The notes under the pieces: model-generated
Seen by the model: only the letters and a program-made list of their open reading frames with translations
The model's database searches: none
Told to the model about the DNA's origin: nothing
Assembly (NCBI GenBank): GCA_014656495.1
Contig: BNCN01000020.1
Coordinates: 1-64,000 of the forward strand
Direction: 5' to 3'
Length of the DNA: 64,000 nucleotides
From: Comamonas sp. KCTC 72670
GTDB lineage: Bacteria > Myxococcota > Myxococcia > Myxococcales > Myxococcaceae
Translations under genes and position numbers: made by a program
In this document: piece by piece, positions 33,457-42,266 of the stretch
Position numbering within the stretch: position 1 is the first letter of the stretch
How the letters are laid out: each line of letters begins with the position of its first letter

Positions 33457-35133
33457 ATGACTGAACGCAACGCCATCGCCGCCGGCTTCCTCACGCACGA
33501 GGTCACGAACCAACCTCCGCCGCTGGTGTACGACGCGTGGAAGACGGACACCGTGCTCCGCGAGGCGGTGGCTCGCGAGGGCGGCGGCTGGGCGGAGGCC
33601 GAGCTGGCGAAGTATGGCGTCCTGGCGGGCGGCGAGATGCAGCAGTTGGCGTTCCTCGCCAACGAGAACAAGCCCAAGTTCCGGCCCTTCGACCGCTATG
33701 GCAACCGCCGCGACGAGGTGGAGTTCCATCCCGCGTACCACCGGTTGATGGAGCTGGGCATGGCCCACGGCGTGTCCGGGTTCGCCTGGCGCAACGAGGA
33801 CAAGCCCGGCGCCCACGTGGCGCGCATGGCGCTCTTCTATCTGCACAACCAGGCGGACCAGGGCACGAGCTGTCCGCTGACGATGACGTACGCCTCGGTG
33901 CCCGCGCTGCGCCACCAGCCGGAGCTGGCGCTGGAGTGGTTGCCGCGCGTGAGCTCCGCGTCCTACGACAGTCGCTTCATCCCCGCCGCGCAGAAGTCGG
34001 GCGCCACGCTGGGCATGGGCATGACGGAGAAGCAGGGCGGCTCCGACGTGCGCACCAACACCACCAAGGCGCACCGGCTGGGCGAAGGCCGTGGCCCGGG
34101 ACAGCCCTACGCGCTGGTGGGGCACAAGTGGTTCTTCTCCGCGCCCATGAGCGACGCGTTCCTGGTGCTGGCGCACGCCGAGGGCGGCCTGTCGTGCTTC
34201 CTGATGCCGCGCTTCACGCCGGACGGCGAGCTCAACGCCATCCGCGTGCAGCGGCTGAAGGACAAGCTGGGCGACTGGAGCAACGCCAGCTCCGAGGTGG
34301 AGCTGCACGGCGCCTACGCGGTGATGGTGGGCCCGGAGGGGCGCGGCGTCCCCACCATCCTGGAGATGGTCGCGCTGACGCGGCAGGACTGCATGATTGG
34401 CTCCAGCGGGCAGATGCGGCAGGCGCTGGTGCAGGCCCTCCACCACACGCGGCACCGCGTGACGTTCGGGAAGAAGCTCATCGACCAGCCGCTGATGCGC
34501 AACGTGCTGGCGGACCTGGCGCTGGAGCTGGAGGCGCACGTCGCGCTCACCGCGCGCGTCTCCCGCGCCGTGGACGCGACGCCTCGGGACGAGAAGGAGG
34601 CCGCGTTCTGCCGCATCGCCACGGCGGTGGGGAAGTATTGGGTGTGCAAGCGCACGCCGGTCTTCGTCAACGAGGCGCAGGAGTGCCTGGGCGGCGCGGG
34701 CTACGTCGAGGAGACCAACCTGCCGCGCCTCTACCGTCAGGCCCCGCTCAACTCCATCTGGGAGGGCAGCGGCAACATCCAGTGCCTGGACGTGCTGCGC
34801 GCGGCGTCGCGGGAGCCGGCCAGCCGGGAGGCGCTCTTCGCCGAGTTGCTCGCCGCGCAGGGCGGGCACCGCGCGTACGACGAGGCCACCGCGCGGCTGG
34901 GCAAGGCGCTGGCCAACACGGACTCACTGGAGACGCGGGCGCGCTCGCTCGTGGAGGGCCTGGCGCTGACGCTCCAGGCGTCGCTGCTGATTCGCGCGGG
35001 CAACACCGCCGTGGCGGATGCCTTCTGTGAATCGCGCCTGGGCGGAGCGCATGGCCAGACGTTCGGCACGCTCCCTGCGCACGCGCCGATGCAACTGCTC
35101 ATCGACCGCGCCTTCTCCGAAGAGGCGGCGTGA
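33457..35133 (+). CDS. aidB: AidB-type acyl-CoA dehydrogenase (alkylation-response family)
   Basis: The 558-residue flavoprotein begins ATG 33457. It has the AidB N-terminal extension (FLTHEVTNQPPPLVYDAWKT), the acyl-CoA dehydrogenase core with the FAD/substrate segment GMGMTEKQGGSDVRTNT, VGHKWFFSAPMSDAFLVLA, and the signature LNSIWEGSGNIQCLDVLRA. E. coli AidB is 541 residues, protects DNA from alkylation and binds DNA. Substrate oxidation in vivo is uncertain. It is 93 bases downstream of the LysR gene and probably independent of it. A 20-bp palindrome follows the stop. Confidence 0.9.
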   Translation: MTERNAIAAGFLTHEVTNQPPPLVYDAWKTDTVLREAVAREGGGWAEAELAKYGVLAGGEMQQLAFLANENKPKFRPFDRYGNRRDEVEFHPAYHRLMELGMAHGVSGFAWRNEDKPGAHVARMALFYLHNQADQGTSCPLTMTYASVPALRHQPELALEWLPRVSSASYDSRFIPAAQKSGATLGMGMTEKQGGSDVRTNTTKAHRLGEGRGPGQPYALVGHKWFFSAPMSDAFLVLAHAEGGLSCFLMPRFTPDGELNAIRVQRLKDKLGDWSNASSEVELHGAYAVMVGPEGRGVPTILEMVALTRQDCMIGSSGQMRQALVQALHHTRHRVTFGKKLIDQPLMRNVLADLALELEAHVALTARVSRAVDATPRDEKEAAFCRIATAVGKYWVCKRTPVFVNEAQECLGGAGYVEETNLPRLYRQAPLNSIWEGSGNIQCLDVLRAASREPASREALFAELLAAQGGHRAYDEATARLGKALANTDSLETRARSLVEGLALTLQASLLIRAGNTAVADAFCESRLGGAHGQTFGTLPAHAPMQLLIDRAFSEEAA

Positions 35134-35139
35134 CGTGAC

Positions 35140-35159
35140 GGCCCGCCGCGCGGCGGGCC
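35140..35159. terminator. Perfect 20-bp palindrome after aidB
   Basis: GGCCCGCCGCGCGGCGGGCC is a perfect, wholly GC dyad six bases after the aidB stop and 28 bases before the SDR start. It is a possible terminator or attenuator, though no loop or U tract is present. Confidence 0.45.
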
Positions 35160-35187
35160 CGCCGGGTTCGTGATAGGAAAACGCCCC

Positions 35188-36009
35188 ATGTCCAATCTCC
35201 AGGGAAAGACGCTGTTCATCTCCGGTGCCAGCCGTGGCATCGGAAAGGCCATTGCCCTTCGCGCCGCGCGGGATGGTGCGAACATCATCATCGCCGCCAA
35301 GACGACGGAGCCGCACCCCAAGCTCCCCGGCACCATCTACACGGCCGCCGAGGAAATCGAGAAGGCGGGGGGCAAGGCGCTGCCCTGTGTCGTCGACATC
35401 CGAGATGAGCAGCAGATCGCCGCCGCCGTGGCGAAGGCCGTGGAGACCTTTGGCGGCATCGACATCCTGGTGAACAACGCCAGCGCCATCAGCCTCACGG
35501 GCACGCTCGAGACGCCGATGAAGCGCTTCGACCTGATGCACGGCATCAACACGCGTGGCACGTATGCGTGTTCGCAGGCGTGCATCCCGTACCTGAAGAA
35601 GGCCAGCAACCCGCACATCCTCAACAACTCGCCGCCGCTCAACATGGAGGCGCGCTGGTTCGCGCCTCACGTCGCGTACACGATGGCGAAGTTCGGCATG
35701 AGCATGTGCGTGCTGGGCATGGCGGAGGAGCTGCGCTCGGATGGCATCGCCGTGAATGCCATCTGGCCGCGCACCGTCATCGCCACCGCGGCGGTGCAGA
35801 ACCTGCTGGGCGGTGATGAGACCATCCGTGGCTGCCGGACGCCGGAAATCATGGCGGACGCGGCCTACGCCATCCTCACCAAGCCCAGCCGCGAGTTCAC
35901 CGGCAACTTCTGCATCGACGAGGAAGTCCTGCGCGGCGTGGGCGTGACGGACTTCGACAAGTACCAGCTGGTGCCCGGGGCGGAGCTGCTCCCGGACTAC
36001 TTCATCTGA
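35188..36009 (+). CDS. Short-chain dehydrogenase/reductase (HSDL2-like)
   Basis: The 273-residue enzyme starts at ATG 35188. It has the NAD(P) motif LFISGASRGIGKAIALRAA, the structural NNAS motif, and the catalytic Tyr-x3-Lys in VAYTMAKFGMSM. INTRGTYACSQACIPYL and the segment LAKKT-like IAAKTTEPHPKLPGTIYTAAEE are typical of hydroxysteroid-dehydrogenase-like 2 proteins. The C-terminal SCP-2 domain of animal HSDL2 is absent. It probably acts in fatty acid or lipid metabolism, which agrees with the preceding acyl-CoA dehydrogenase; the two may be co-transcribed. The substrate is not known. Confidence 0.9.
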   Translation: MSNLQGKTLFISGASRGIGKAIALRAARDGANIIIAAKTTEPHPKLPGTIYTAAEEIEKAGGKALPCVVDIRDEQQIAAAVAKAVETFGGIDILVNNASAISLTGTLETPMKRFDLMHGINTRGTYACSQACIPYLKKASNPHILNNSPPLNMEARWFAPHVAYTMAKFGMSMCVLGMAEELRSDGIAVNAIWPRTVIATAAVQNLLGGDETIRGCRTPEIMADAAYAILTKPSREFTGNFCIDEEVLRGVGVTDFDKYQLVPGAELLPDYFI

Positions 36010-36080
36010 GTCCGTTGTACCCCGCCTCATTCCTCGCGCGGAGTCTCTGGAGCCCGCGCGAGGGCGCAGCGGCGGTGGCG

Positions 36081-37274
36081 TCAGGGCGCGGTGAAGAGGG
36101 AGACCTCCCGGAGCGTCCGGAGGCTCTGCTTGAAGCCCGGGGGGCCGCCTCCGGGTGTCGGGACGCCGAACCACACGCGCACCTCGCGGACCTCGGGCAC
36201 GTCCACCGGCAGCTCCAGCCGCACGTAGTACTCCTGGCCGCCTGAGTCCGAGTTCGTCTCGTCCAGGTAGGGGCCGGAGGTCGGGTCGGGCAACACGGCG
36301 CTCTTCGCCAGCAGCCGCCAGTCGCTTCCGTCCACCGAGCCCTCCACGTACAGCACCTGTCCGGGCGGGCCCACCACGCTGGCGCCTCGGATGACGACCT
36401 GCCGGGGCCGCGCGGGCTGGGGCAGGATGAGCGTGAACTCCGTGGCCAGCGCCTGGGGCGGGCCGGGCACGTTGACGGCTTCGAGCCGTCCATCCGTGAA
36501 GGGGCAGGGGCTCACGACGCGCGTGCCGCCCCGGCAGTCCGCGCCGCGGCTGATGGGCACGCGTCCCGCGATGGGCAGCGGGAAGGGCGGCGCGTCGTGG
36601 ACGGCGAAGAAGTAGAGCGAGGTGTGGACCCAGACACGCGCGCCCGCGGAGAAGGCCTGTACGTGGGCGTGCCCGTCCGTGAAGTCCTCGAGGAGCTCCG
36701 GCCCCAGCCAGGGCGCCTCCTGCTGCGCGGTGCGGATGAGCCATGCGCGTCCCGTGGGGCCGCGTGCCTCCACGAAGTAGTGGGGCGCGGGGACGTCCAC
36801 GATGGGGGGCATGGCGTCCCACTCCAACAGGACGCCACCTGTGGCTTCGACGGCCCGGACGTCGCTGTTCCACTGTCGCAGCGGCGGCACGTCCGAGTCC
36901 CGGTCGAGTCCGAAGGCGTAGAAGTCCCTGCCGCCGTCCGCTCGCGGGGGCAGCAGGAGCTGGAAGGCGTTCTCGACCGCCCAGGGGATGGGGCGCCGGA
37001 TGTCGTCCGCGCCGGTGTCTCGCGCGGTGAGGCGGTGGAGGAACAGCCCGTTCGCGTCGGGGGGCACCTCGGCCCAGGGCTCGAAGCGCATGCGGGGCGC
37101 GGTGGTGGGCGGCGTGGGGATGGGCAGGGGCCGGGTGAGGATGAGCGGCCCGCCTCGCCACGGTGTGCCGTCCGCCTCCAGCGCGGTGCCGGAGAGGAAC
37201 ACGGGGTCGTCTGGCTCCATCGCGCACGCCAGGAGCGACAGGCACAGGGGCAGCAGCGGCGTGAGGCGCGGCAT
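36081..37274 (-). CDS. Lipoprotein with a discoidin-like C-terminal region, partner of TonB receptor
   Basis: The 397-residue protein starts at ATG 37274, two bases after the receptor stop. It has a lipobox (LCLSLLAC) and a Thr/Pro-rich N-terminal part. The central region holds several short aromatic strands (AHVQAFSAGARVWVHTSLYF). The C-terminal part (LPQPARPRQVVIRGASVVGP, EYYVRLELPVDVPEVREVRV) looks like an F5/8-type (discoidin) beta sandwich that binds glycans or other ligands. The match is by eye. Its tight coupling to the TonB receptor suggests a surface lipoprotein of the same uptake or adhesion system. Confidence 0.75.
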   Translation of the reverse strand: MPRLTPLLPLCLSLLACAMEPDDPVFLSGTALEADGTPWRGGPLILTRPLPIPTPPTTAPRMRFEPWAEVPPDANGLFLHRLTARDTGADDIRRPIPWAVENAFQLLLPPRADGGRDFYAFGLDRDSDVPPLRQWNSDVRAVEATGGVLLEWDAMPPIVDVPAPHYFVEARGPTGRAWLIRTAQQEAPWLGPELLEDFTDGHAHVQAFSAGARVWVHTSLYFFAVHDAPPFPLPIAGRVPISRGADCRGGTRVVSPCPFTDGRLEAVNVPGPPQALATEFTLILPQPARPRQVVIRGASVVGPPGQVLYVEGSVDGSDWRLLAKSAVLPDPTSGPYLDETNSDSGGQEYYVRLELPVDVPEVREVRVWFGVPTPGGGPPGFKQSLRTLREVSLFTAP

Positions 37275-37276
37275 GG

Positions 37277-40162
37277 TCAGAAGGTCCCCTTCGCGCCCAG
37301 CGTGGGCAGGATGACGGGCACGCCGAGGGTGCTCACGCGCAGCTTGTCGATGGCGCCCGTGGAGGCTTCCTCGAAGCCGAACTTGCGGGAGATGACCTCG
37401 GTGCGTGCGGTGACGTTGAAGACGTCCAGGTAGACATCGAGCACGAAGTTCTCGAGCGCCCACGTGTGGGAGGCGCGCACGTCCAGCCGGAAGAACGGTG
37501 GCAGGCGGTCCACGGCGTCGCGGCTCACGGGCCGCCACTCGGGAGTGCCGTCCTCCGTCATCCCTGGCCGCATGGTGCGGTAGCCGAACTGGCCGCTCTC
37601 TGGACGGCCGGTGTTGAAGTGCGCCACCGCGCCCACGGTGACGTAGGGGAAGCGGTAGCTGAGCGCAGCCTTGACGGTGTGTGCCTGTTCGAAGGCGTAG
37701 GGCAGGTAGCCTTCGGCTTGTCCCAGCTCCTCGCCGCTGGGGCCTACGCGCGCGAAGCGCTCGAAGCGCCGGCTCTGGTTGAAGCCATAGGTGAACCAGC
37801 CGAACCAGTTGCGGCCCAGTGGGCGGCGCACCATCAGCTCCACGCCGTAGGTGTGGCCACGGCTTTGGATGTCCTCCGCCTCCAGGCCGCGGCGGCGCAG
37901 GTTGCTGAGCACGTCCTCGAAGTTGAACTCCAGCGTGCGCAGCAGCGGGTTGAAGTAGGCCTCGGCGAAGACCTCCAGCTCCGGGAAGGGGCGCCACTCC
38001 GCGCCGGCGGAGAGTTGCACCGCGCGTTGCAGGCCCCGGTCCAGCGCGAGCATCTCACCCGCGGGCACCGGCAACAGCACGGTGGCGGGTTGATGGTAGA
38101 TGCCCGCGCCCGTCTTCAGCGTGAGCGTGTCCGTGAGTGCGTGGCGCACCGCGAGCCGGGGCTCCACCGCGAGCATCGTGGGGCTTCCGAAGCCGTGGTA
38201 GCTGTCCAGCCGCACGCCGGGCACCAGCGTCCACCGCGAGGAGGGCTTGACGGAGAGCTGCGCGCCCACGCCCGCGAAGGTGGCGAGGATGTCGGGGCGG
38301 TCGTAGGCGTCCGGGCCTTCGGCGGGGCCCACGGGGCGGAAGATGCCCACGGCCACCACTGCGGCGCTGCGCCGTTCGAGTTGGCCGAAGAGCTCCATCC
38401 GCACGGCGTCGGACAGCTCGCGCGTGAAGCCTCCGCGCAACGCCACGTTGCCTTGCCGCAGGGTGTATTCGCCGTCGTATCGGCCGTCGTCGGCGAAGTC
38501 GATGCCCAGCGTGTCGGCGCCGAGCGTGAGGCCCAGCTCGGCCTCGCCGCCCGCGAAGGGATGGCGGCCTCGCACGTCCAGCCGGTGGAAGCGCAGGCCC
38601 ACGCCGCCGGAGTCCTGATTGGCCGCGCGCGCGGAGAGGCCGACCTTGTCCGAGCTCCCCATCGCGAGCACCCGGAGCTTGCCCTGGCCCACGCGCTGGT
38701 CCACGCGAGCCTGATAGTCCCAGTAGTTCGCGTAGACGGCCGGGTCACCGCCGCTGGAGTACTGCCCGCCATCCATGCCCGTGTAGGAGGAGGGCGCGGT
38801 GAGCGCGTTGGCCACGCGCGTGATGAGGAGGCCCGTGTAGCTGAAGCGCGCGGCGGCGGCGACCACGGTGCCGGTGTCCTCGAGTGGCACCTCCAGGAAG
38901 ACACCGCTGTGGATGAGGTCCAGGTAGGCGCTGCCATGGACGCCGTCCTCTCGGGGCCGGCTGATGTGCGCGTCCACCGCGCCGCCCAGCAGGCCGCCGT
39001 AACGCGCGGAGGGGACGCCGACCTGGAAGTCGAGCGTCTCGATGAGGTCGGGGTGCACCACCGCGCCGCCCACCATCAAGTGGTAGAGGAAGGGGACGCG
39101 CACGCCGTCCACGTAGAAGGCGCTGGCGGAGGGCTGCACGCCGCGCACCACGGGGTAGGAGAGGCCGGAGGCCAGCGTCGTCACGCCGGGCATCAGCATC
39201 ACCACGCGGAACGGGTCTCCCATGGTGCCGGGGACCTCGCGCAGCTCCTGGTCGTGCAAGGTGATGCGGGAGACCTCGGTCCGGGGGCGGTCGCCGCGCA
39301 CCACCGTCTCGTAGGGGTTCAACACGAGCGGCTCCAGCGCGTAGAGGACCTCCAGGCGCTGGTCGGCTTCCAGGGTCTCCTTCAAGTACAGCAGCCGATG
39401 TCCGGGCGAGGTGATGAGCAGGGTGTGCTCGCCGGGAGGGAGTGGCAGCTCGAAGAGGCCCTGCGGGTCCGCCTCGGTGATGTGCTCGCCGCTGCGCACG
39501 ACGGCGCCCGCGAGCGGCTTGCGTGTGCCCTTCGCCCGGACGCGGCCGGTGAGCATGGCGGCGCGGGCGGCCGGTTCGAAGCGGTAGGCGAAGGGCAGAC
39601 GCACCGCGACGGGGACGCCTCCGGACATGGCCGGATGGAAGCGCAGGCCCGTGGCGGCGTGCAGCGCGGCGCGGAGGAGTTCGGGCGGCGCGTCGTCGCG
39701 GGTGGCGCGCACGTCGGTGACTTCACCTGCTTCATCGAGCGTGAGCTCCAGCTCCACCACCACGGGGGCGGTGAGGAGCAAGCCCTCTGGCAGCTTCGCG
39801 GGTGAGTTCTCCAGCAGCGTGGGGGGCTCGGGCGCTGGATGTTCCGTCTGCGCTTCTGGGGGGGCTCCGGCCGGGGAGTTCGAGGCGGGCTCAGGCGCTG
39901 GGCGCGATGTCTGTGCTGCCACGGGCGGGGCGACCGAAGCGGGCTCGAGCGCCAAGCTTGAGGACTGTGTTGCCGAGAGCGGTTCGGGTAAGGCAACCGG
40001 GGTAGGCCCGGGCGTGGGGAGTGCCGTCCTCGCCTCCGCGCGAGCTTCCGATGCATGCGCGGCGGACAGGGCGAGCAGCGAGGCCACCGTGATGAGCAGG
40101 CCCCGGAGCCGCGGGCCTGGTGAAGCCCGGACAGGTCCTGCTGCCTGAGTGGTCCCTCCCAT
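37277..40162 (-). CDS. TonB-dependent receptor carrying its own TonB C-terminal domain
   Basis: The 961-residue protein has a signal peptide (LLITVASLLALSAAHASEA). A Pro/Ala/Glu-rich spacer (50-117) precedes a TonB C-terminal-like domain (118-198: VVVELELTLDEAGEVTDVRA, LRAALHAATGLRFHPA). A carboxypeptidase-regulatory-like fold follows (203-275: LTGRVRAKGTRKPLAGAVVR, GEHTLLITSPGH), then the plug (about 290-410) and the barrel, ending in TLGAKGTF. Domain order is unusual: TonB is normally a separate inner-membrane protein. The domain may bind periplasmic partners or peptidoglycan. It is divergent from mltA, with a long inverted repeat between. Confidence 0.88.
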   Translation of the reverse strand: MGGTTQAAGPVRASPGPRLRGLLITVASLLALSAAHASEARAEARTALPTPGPTPVALPEPLSATQSSSLALEPASVAPPVAAQTSRPAPEPASNSPAGAPPEAQTEHPAPEPPTLLENSPAKLPEGLLLTAPVVVELELTLDEAGEVTDVRATRDDAPPELLRAALHAATGLRFHPAMSGGVPVAVRLPFAYRFEPAARAAMLTGRVRAKGTRKPLAGAVVRSGEHITEADPQGLFELPLPPGEHTLLITSPGHRLLYLKETLEADQRLEVLYALEPLVLNPYETVVRGDRPRTEVSRITLHDQELREVPGTMGDPFRVVMLMPGVTTLASGLSYPVVRGVQPSASAFYVDGVRVPFLYHLMVGGAVVHPDLIETLDFQVGVPSARYGGLLGGAVDAHISRPREDGVHGSAYLDLIHSGVFLEVPLEDTGTVVAAAARFSYTGLLITRVANALTAPSSYTGMDGGQYSSGGDPAVYANYWDYQARVDQRVGQGKLRVLAMGSSDKVGLSARAANQDSGGVGLRFHRLDVRGRHPFAGGEAELGLTLGADTLGIDFADDGRYDGEYTLRQGNVALRGGFTRELSDAVRMELFGQLERRSAAVVAVGIFRPVGPAEGPDAYDRPDILATFAGVGAQLSVKPSSRWTLVPGVRLDSYHGFGSPTMLAVEPRLAVRHALTDTLTLKTGAGIYHQPATVLLPVPAGEMLALDRGLQRAVQLSAGAEWRPFPELEVFAEAYFNPLLRTLEFNFEDVLSNLRRRGLEAEDIQSRGHTYGVELMVRRPLGRNWFGWFTYGFNQSRRFERFARVGPSGEELGQAEGYLPYAFEQAHTVKAALSYRFPYVTVGAVAHFNTGRPESGQFGYRTMRPGMTEDGTPEWRPVSRDAVDRLPPFFRLDVRASHTWALENFVLDVYLDVFNVTARTEVISRKFGFEEASTGAIDKLRVSTLGVPVILPTLGAKGTF

Positions 40163-40246
40163 TCGCCTGGTTCCTCACGCGCATTCCGGACCCGCGCGCG
40201 GTGCGTCGCGGGCATGTCCACACGCTGGGACACAGTGGCATACGCA

Positions 40247-40288
40247 CCGGGTGCGGAATTCGGGTTGTGTTCGAATTCGCGCACCCGG
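40247..40288. promoter_or_regulatory. Long inverted repeat between the divergent TonB-receptor and mltA genes
   Basis: The left arm CCGGGTGCGGAATTCG and right arm CGAATTCGCGCACCCGG pair over 16 bases with one bulge and a 9-base loop (GGTTGTGTT). It ends 25 bases before the mltA start and lies about 85 bases before the receptor start. It could be an operator or a 5'-leader hairpin controlling mltA. Confidence 0.5.
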
Positions 40289-40313
40289 GCAGGTGCGATA
40301 GGTAGAGGGCCAC

Positions 40314-41549
40314 ATGGACCTGCGGCACCTCCGAATCCTCCTGCTGTCGGCGCTGGGGCTCTTCGCCTCGGCCTGTCCGAGCCCCACCCGCGCACCCGTC
40401 ACCCGCCCCGAGGACGCGCTCCTCGGACTCTCCAGCAAGGTGGAGCTTCGGGACGACGGCGACCTCGCGTCCCTGCGCACCGCCGTCGCGGAGAGCCTCG
40501 TCTGGCTGCGGAGCCGTCCCGCCGACCATCGCTTCATCTACGGCGCGCGGCAGGTCTCCCCCGCCGAGCTGCGGACCGCCCTGGAGCGGCTGCACACACG
40601 GCTTCAGGCGGACCTCAGCCCGGAGCAGCTCTGGGCCGTGGTCCTGGAGGACTTCGAGCTCCTGGAGGCCGCGGGCGGCGAGGACGGCCAGGTGCTCTTC
40701 ACCGGCTACTACGAGCCCACCATCGAGGCGAGCCTGACGCGGACGGCCGAGTACACCGTGCCCATCCACGCGGCCCCGGCCGATTTGATTGAGGTCCCGC
40801 TGGAGCCCTTCGCGGAGCGCTTCAAGGCGGAGCGCGTCTTCGGCCGGCTCGACGGGCGCAAGGTGGTGCCGTACTGGTCGCGCGGCGACATCCGCGGTGG
40901 GCGGCTGGACGGGCGGAAGCTGGAGCTGGCGTGGGCTAAGGACCCGGTGGCGCTCTTCTTCCTGGAGGTGCAGGGCAGCGGCTCCCTGCTGCTGCCGGAC
41001 GGGACGCGCCGCCGCCTGGGCTACGCCGCGTCCAACGGGCGCCCGTACCGGAGCATCGGCTCGCTGCTCATCCAGGAGGGCGCCATCCCCAAGGAGGAGA
41101 TGTCCATGCAGGCCCTGCGCGCGTGGCTGGCGGCCAACCCCGAGCAACGCACGCGGGTGCTCGAGCACAACGAGTCCTATGTGTTCTTCCGCTTCCTGAA
41201 CACCGCGTCGGTGGGCTCGCTCGGGCGGCCGGTGACGGCGGGGCGCTCCATCGCGACGGACGCGCGGCTGTTCCCCAAGGGCGGGCTGGCCTTCATCCAG
41301 ACCGAGCGCCCCGTGCGCATGGCGGATGGCTCGGTGCAGTGGAAGCCGCTGTCGCGCTTCGTGCTCAACCAGGACACGGGCGGTGCCATCCGGGGCGCGG
41401 GCCGCGTGGACGTCTTCTGGGGCGCGGGCCCGCAGGCCGAGCTGGCCGCGGGGATGATGAAGCAGAAGGGCCGTCTGCTCTTCCTGGTCCCCCGGCCGGG
41501 CCGGGCCGCGCCCCTGCTCGCGCCGCAGCCCCTCACTTCGCCGCAGTAG
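40314..41549 (+). CDS. mltA: Membrane-bound lytic murein transglycosylase A
   Basis: The 411-residue precursor has a lipobox signal (LGLFASAC). The MltA domain (about 125-285: VLFTGYYEPTIEASLTRTAE, FFLEVQGSGSLLLPDG) is followed by the 3D domain holding the catalytic Asp in LNQDTGGAIRGAGRVDVFWG. These enzymes cleave the MurNAc-GlcNAc bond with 1,6-anhydro product formation, at the outer-membrane inner face. Length and motif order agree with MltA. It overlaps the convergent OsmC gene by 17 bases at the 3' end. A long inverted repeat precedes it. Confidence 0.93.
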   Translation: MDLRHLRILLLSALGLFASACPSPTRAPVTRPEDALLGLSSKVELRDDGDLASLRTAVAESLVWLRSRPADHRFIYGARQVSPAELRTALERLHTRLQADLSPEQLWAVVLEDFELLEAAGGEDGQVLFTGYYEPTIEASLTRTAEYTVPIHAAPADLIEVPLEPFAERFKAERVFGRLDGRKVVPYWSRGDIRGGRLDGRKLELAWAKDPVALFFLEVQGSGSLLLPDGTRRRLGYAASNGRPYRSIGSLLIQEGAIPKEEMSMQALRAWLAANPEQRTRVLEHNESYVFFRFLNTASVGSLGRPVTAGRSIATDARLFPKGGLAFIQTERPVRMADGSVQWKPLSRFVLNQDTGGAIRGAGRVDVFWGAGPQAELAAGMMKQKGRLLFLVPRPGRAAPLLAPQPLTSPQ

Positions 41550-41991
41550 CGGCCTTCATCGTGAGGTGCACCGGGGTGGCCCGGGCGAGGTTGTCACTCA
41601 CCGGACACCGGGCCTCCACCTCGCGCTTGAGCTGGGCGAGTTGATCCGCGTTCGCGGTGGTTTCGACGAGCAGGGTGACCTCCAGGGACTGATACCCCGC
41701 GCGTGCGCTGGTGCCCTTGCCGGCGAAGGTCGCCGGGTCCAGCGAGCCTCGGACGGTGATGTCCGTGCGCGTCACGGGGATGCCCAGCTCGCGGGCGATG
41801 AAGAAGGTCATGTAGTTCAGGCAGCCCGCGTGCGCGGCCAGGATGAAGTCGAGCGGGCTGGGCGCGCCATTCCTGCCGCCCAACTCCACGGGCTCGTCCA
41901 TGAATATCTTGAAGGGGCCCGCGTCGGTGGTGCTGCGCGCCATGCTCTCTCCGACGGTCCGGACCTCTCCGGTATACAGTGGGCTTTCCAT
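41533..41991 (-). CDS. OsmC/Ohr family peroxiredoxin-like protein
   Basis: The start is ATG 41991 after AAGGAG. The 152-residue protein has the OsmC fold: YTGEVRTVGESMARSTTDAG, the helix SPLDFILAAHAGCLNYMTFF with the first conserved Cys, and the C-terminal CPVSDNLARATPV with the second. Paired Cys in this family reduce organic hydroperoxides with thiol donors. It resembles the YhfA/YcaO-less subgroup rather than classical Ohr. The N-terminal extension in the same frame (MDGRIPSHKENPA) may also be translated. Its last 17 bases overlap mltA, convergently. Confidence 0.88.
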   Translation of the reverse strand: MESPLYTGEVRTVGESMARSTTDAGPFKIFMDEPVELGGRNGAPSPLDFILAAHAGCLNYMTFFIARELGIPVTRTDITVRGSLDPATFAGKGTSARAGYQSLEVTLLVETTANADQLAQLKREVEARCPVSDNLARATPVHLTMKAATAAK

Positions 41992-42266
41992 CGCGGGGTT
42001 CTCCTTGTGAGAGGGAATACGCCCGTCCATGTGACTCCTGGCTGCGTCCGCGCGCGACTGCCCTCGGGGGTGATGCGGCCGGGCCTGGCGTGGGAGCAGG
42101 GAAGGGAGCAGGGGCTTTCCAGCCGTCCCCGAGAGACGCAGGTGGCGGGCATGCGCCCAAACCGGGCAGTATGTCTCCGTCTCCCTTGTCACGGGTGGCC
42201 TGTGCACACCCTGCCCGGCGCGGATGCCGGTGTGGCACCGTGGGGAGAAGACACGAGGCACCTGGG

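Noticed and set aside
34924..37245. Open minus-strand frame of 773 codons across aidB, SDR and the lipoprotein gene
   Set aside because: It crosses two well-supported plus-strand genes, and its composition is that of a non-coding frame.
37466..39805. Open plus-strand frame of 779 codons
   Set aside because: It is antisense to the TonB receptor and has no signal, motif or ribosome-binding site.
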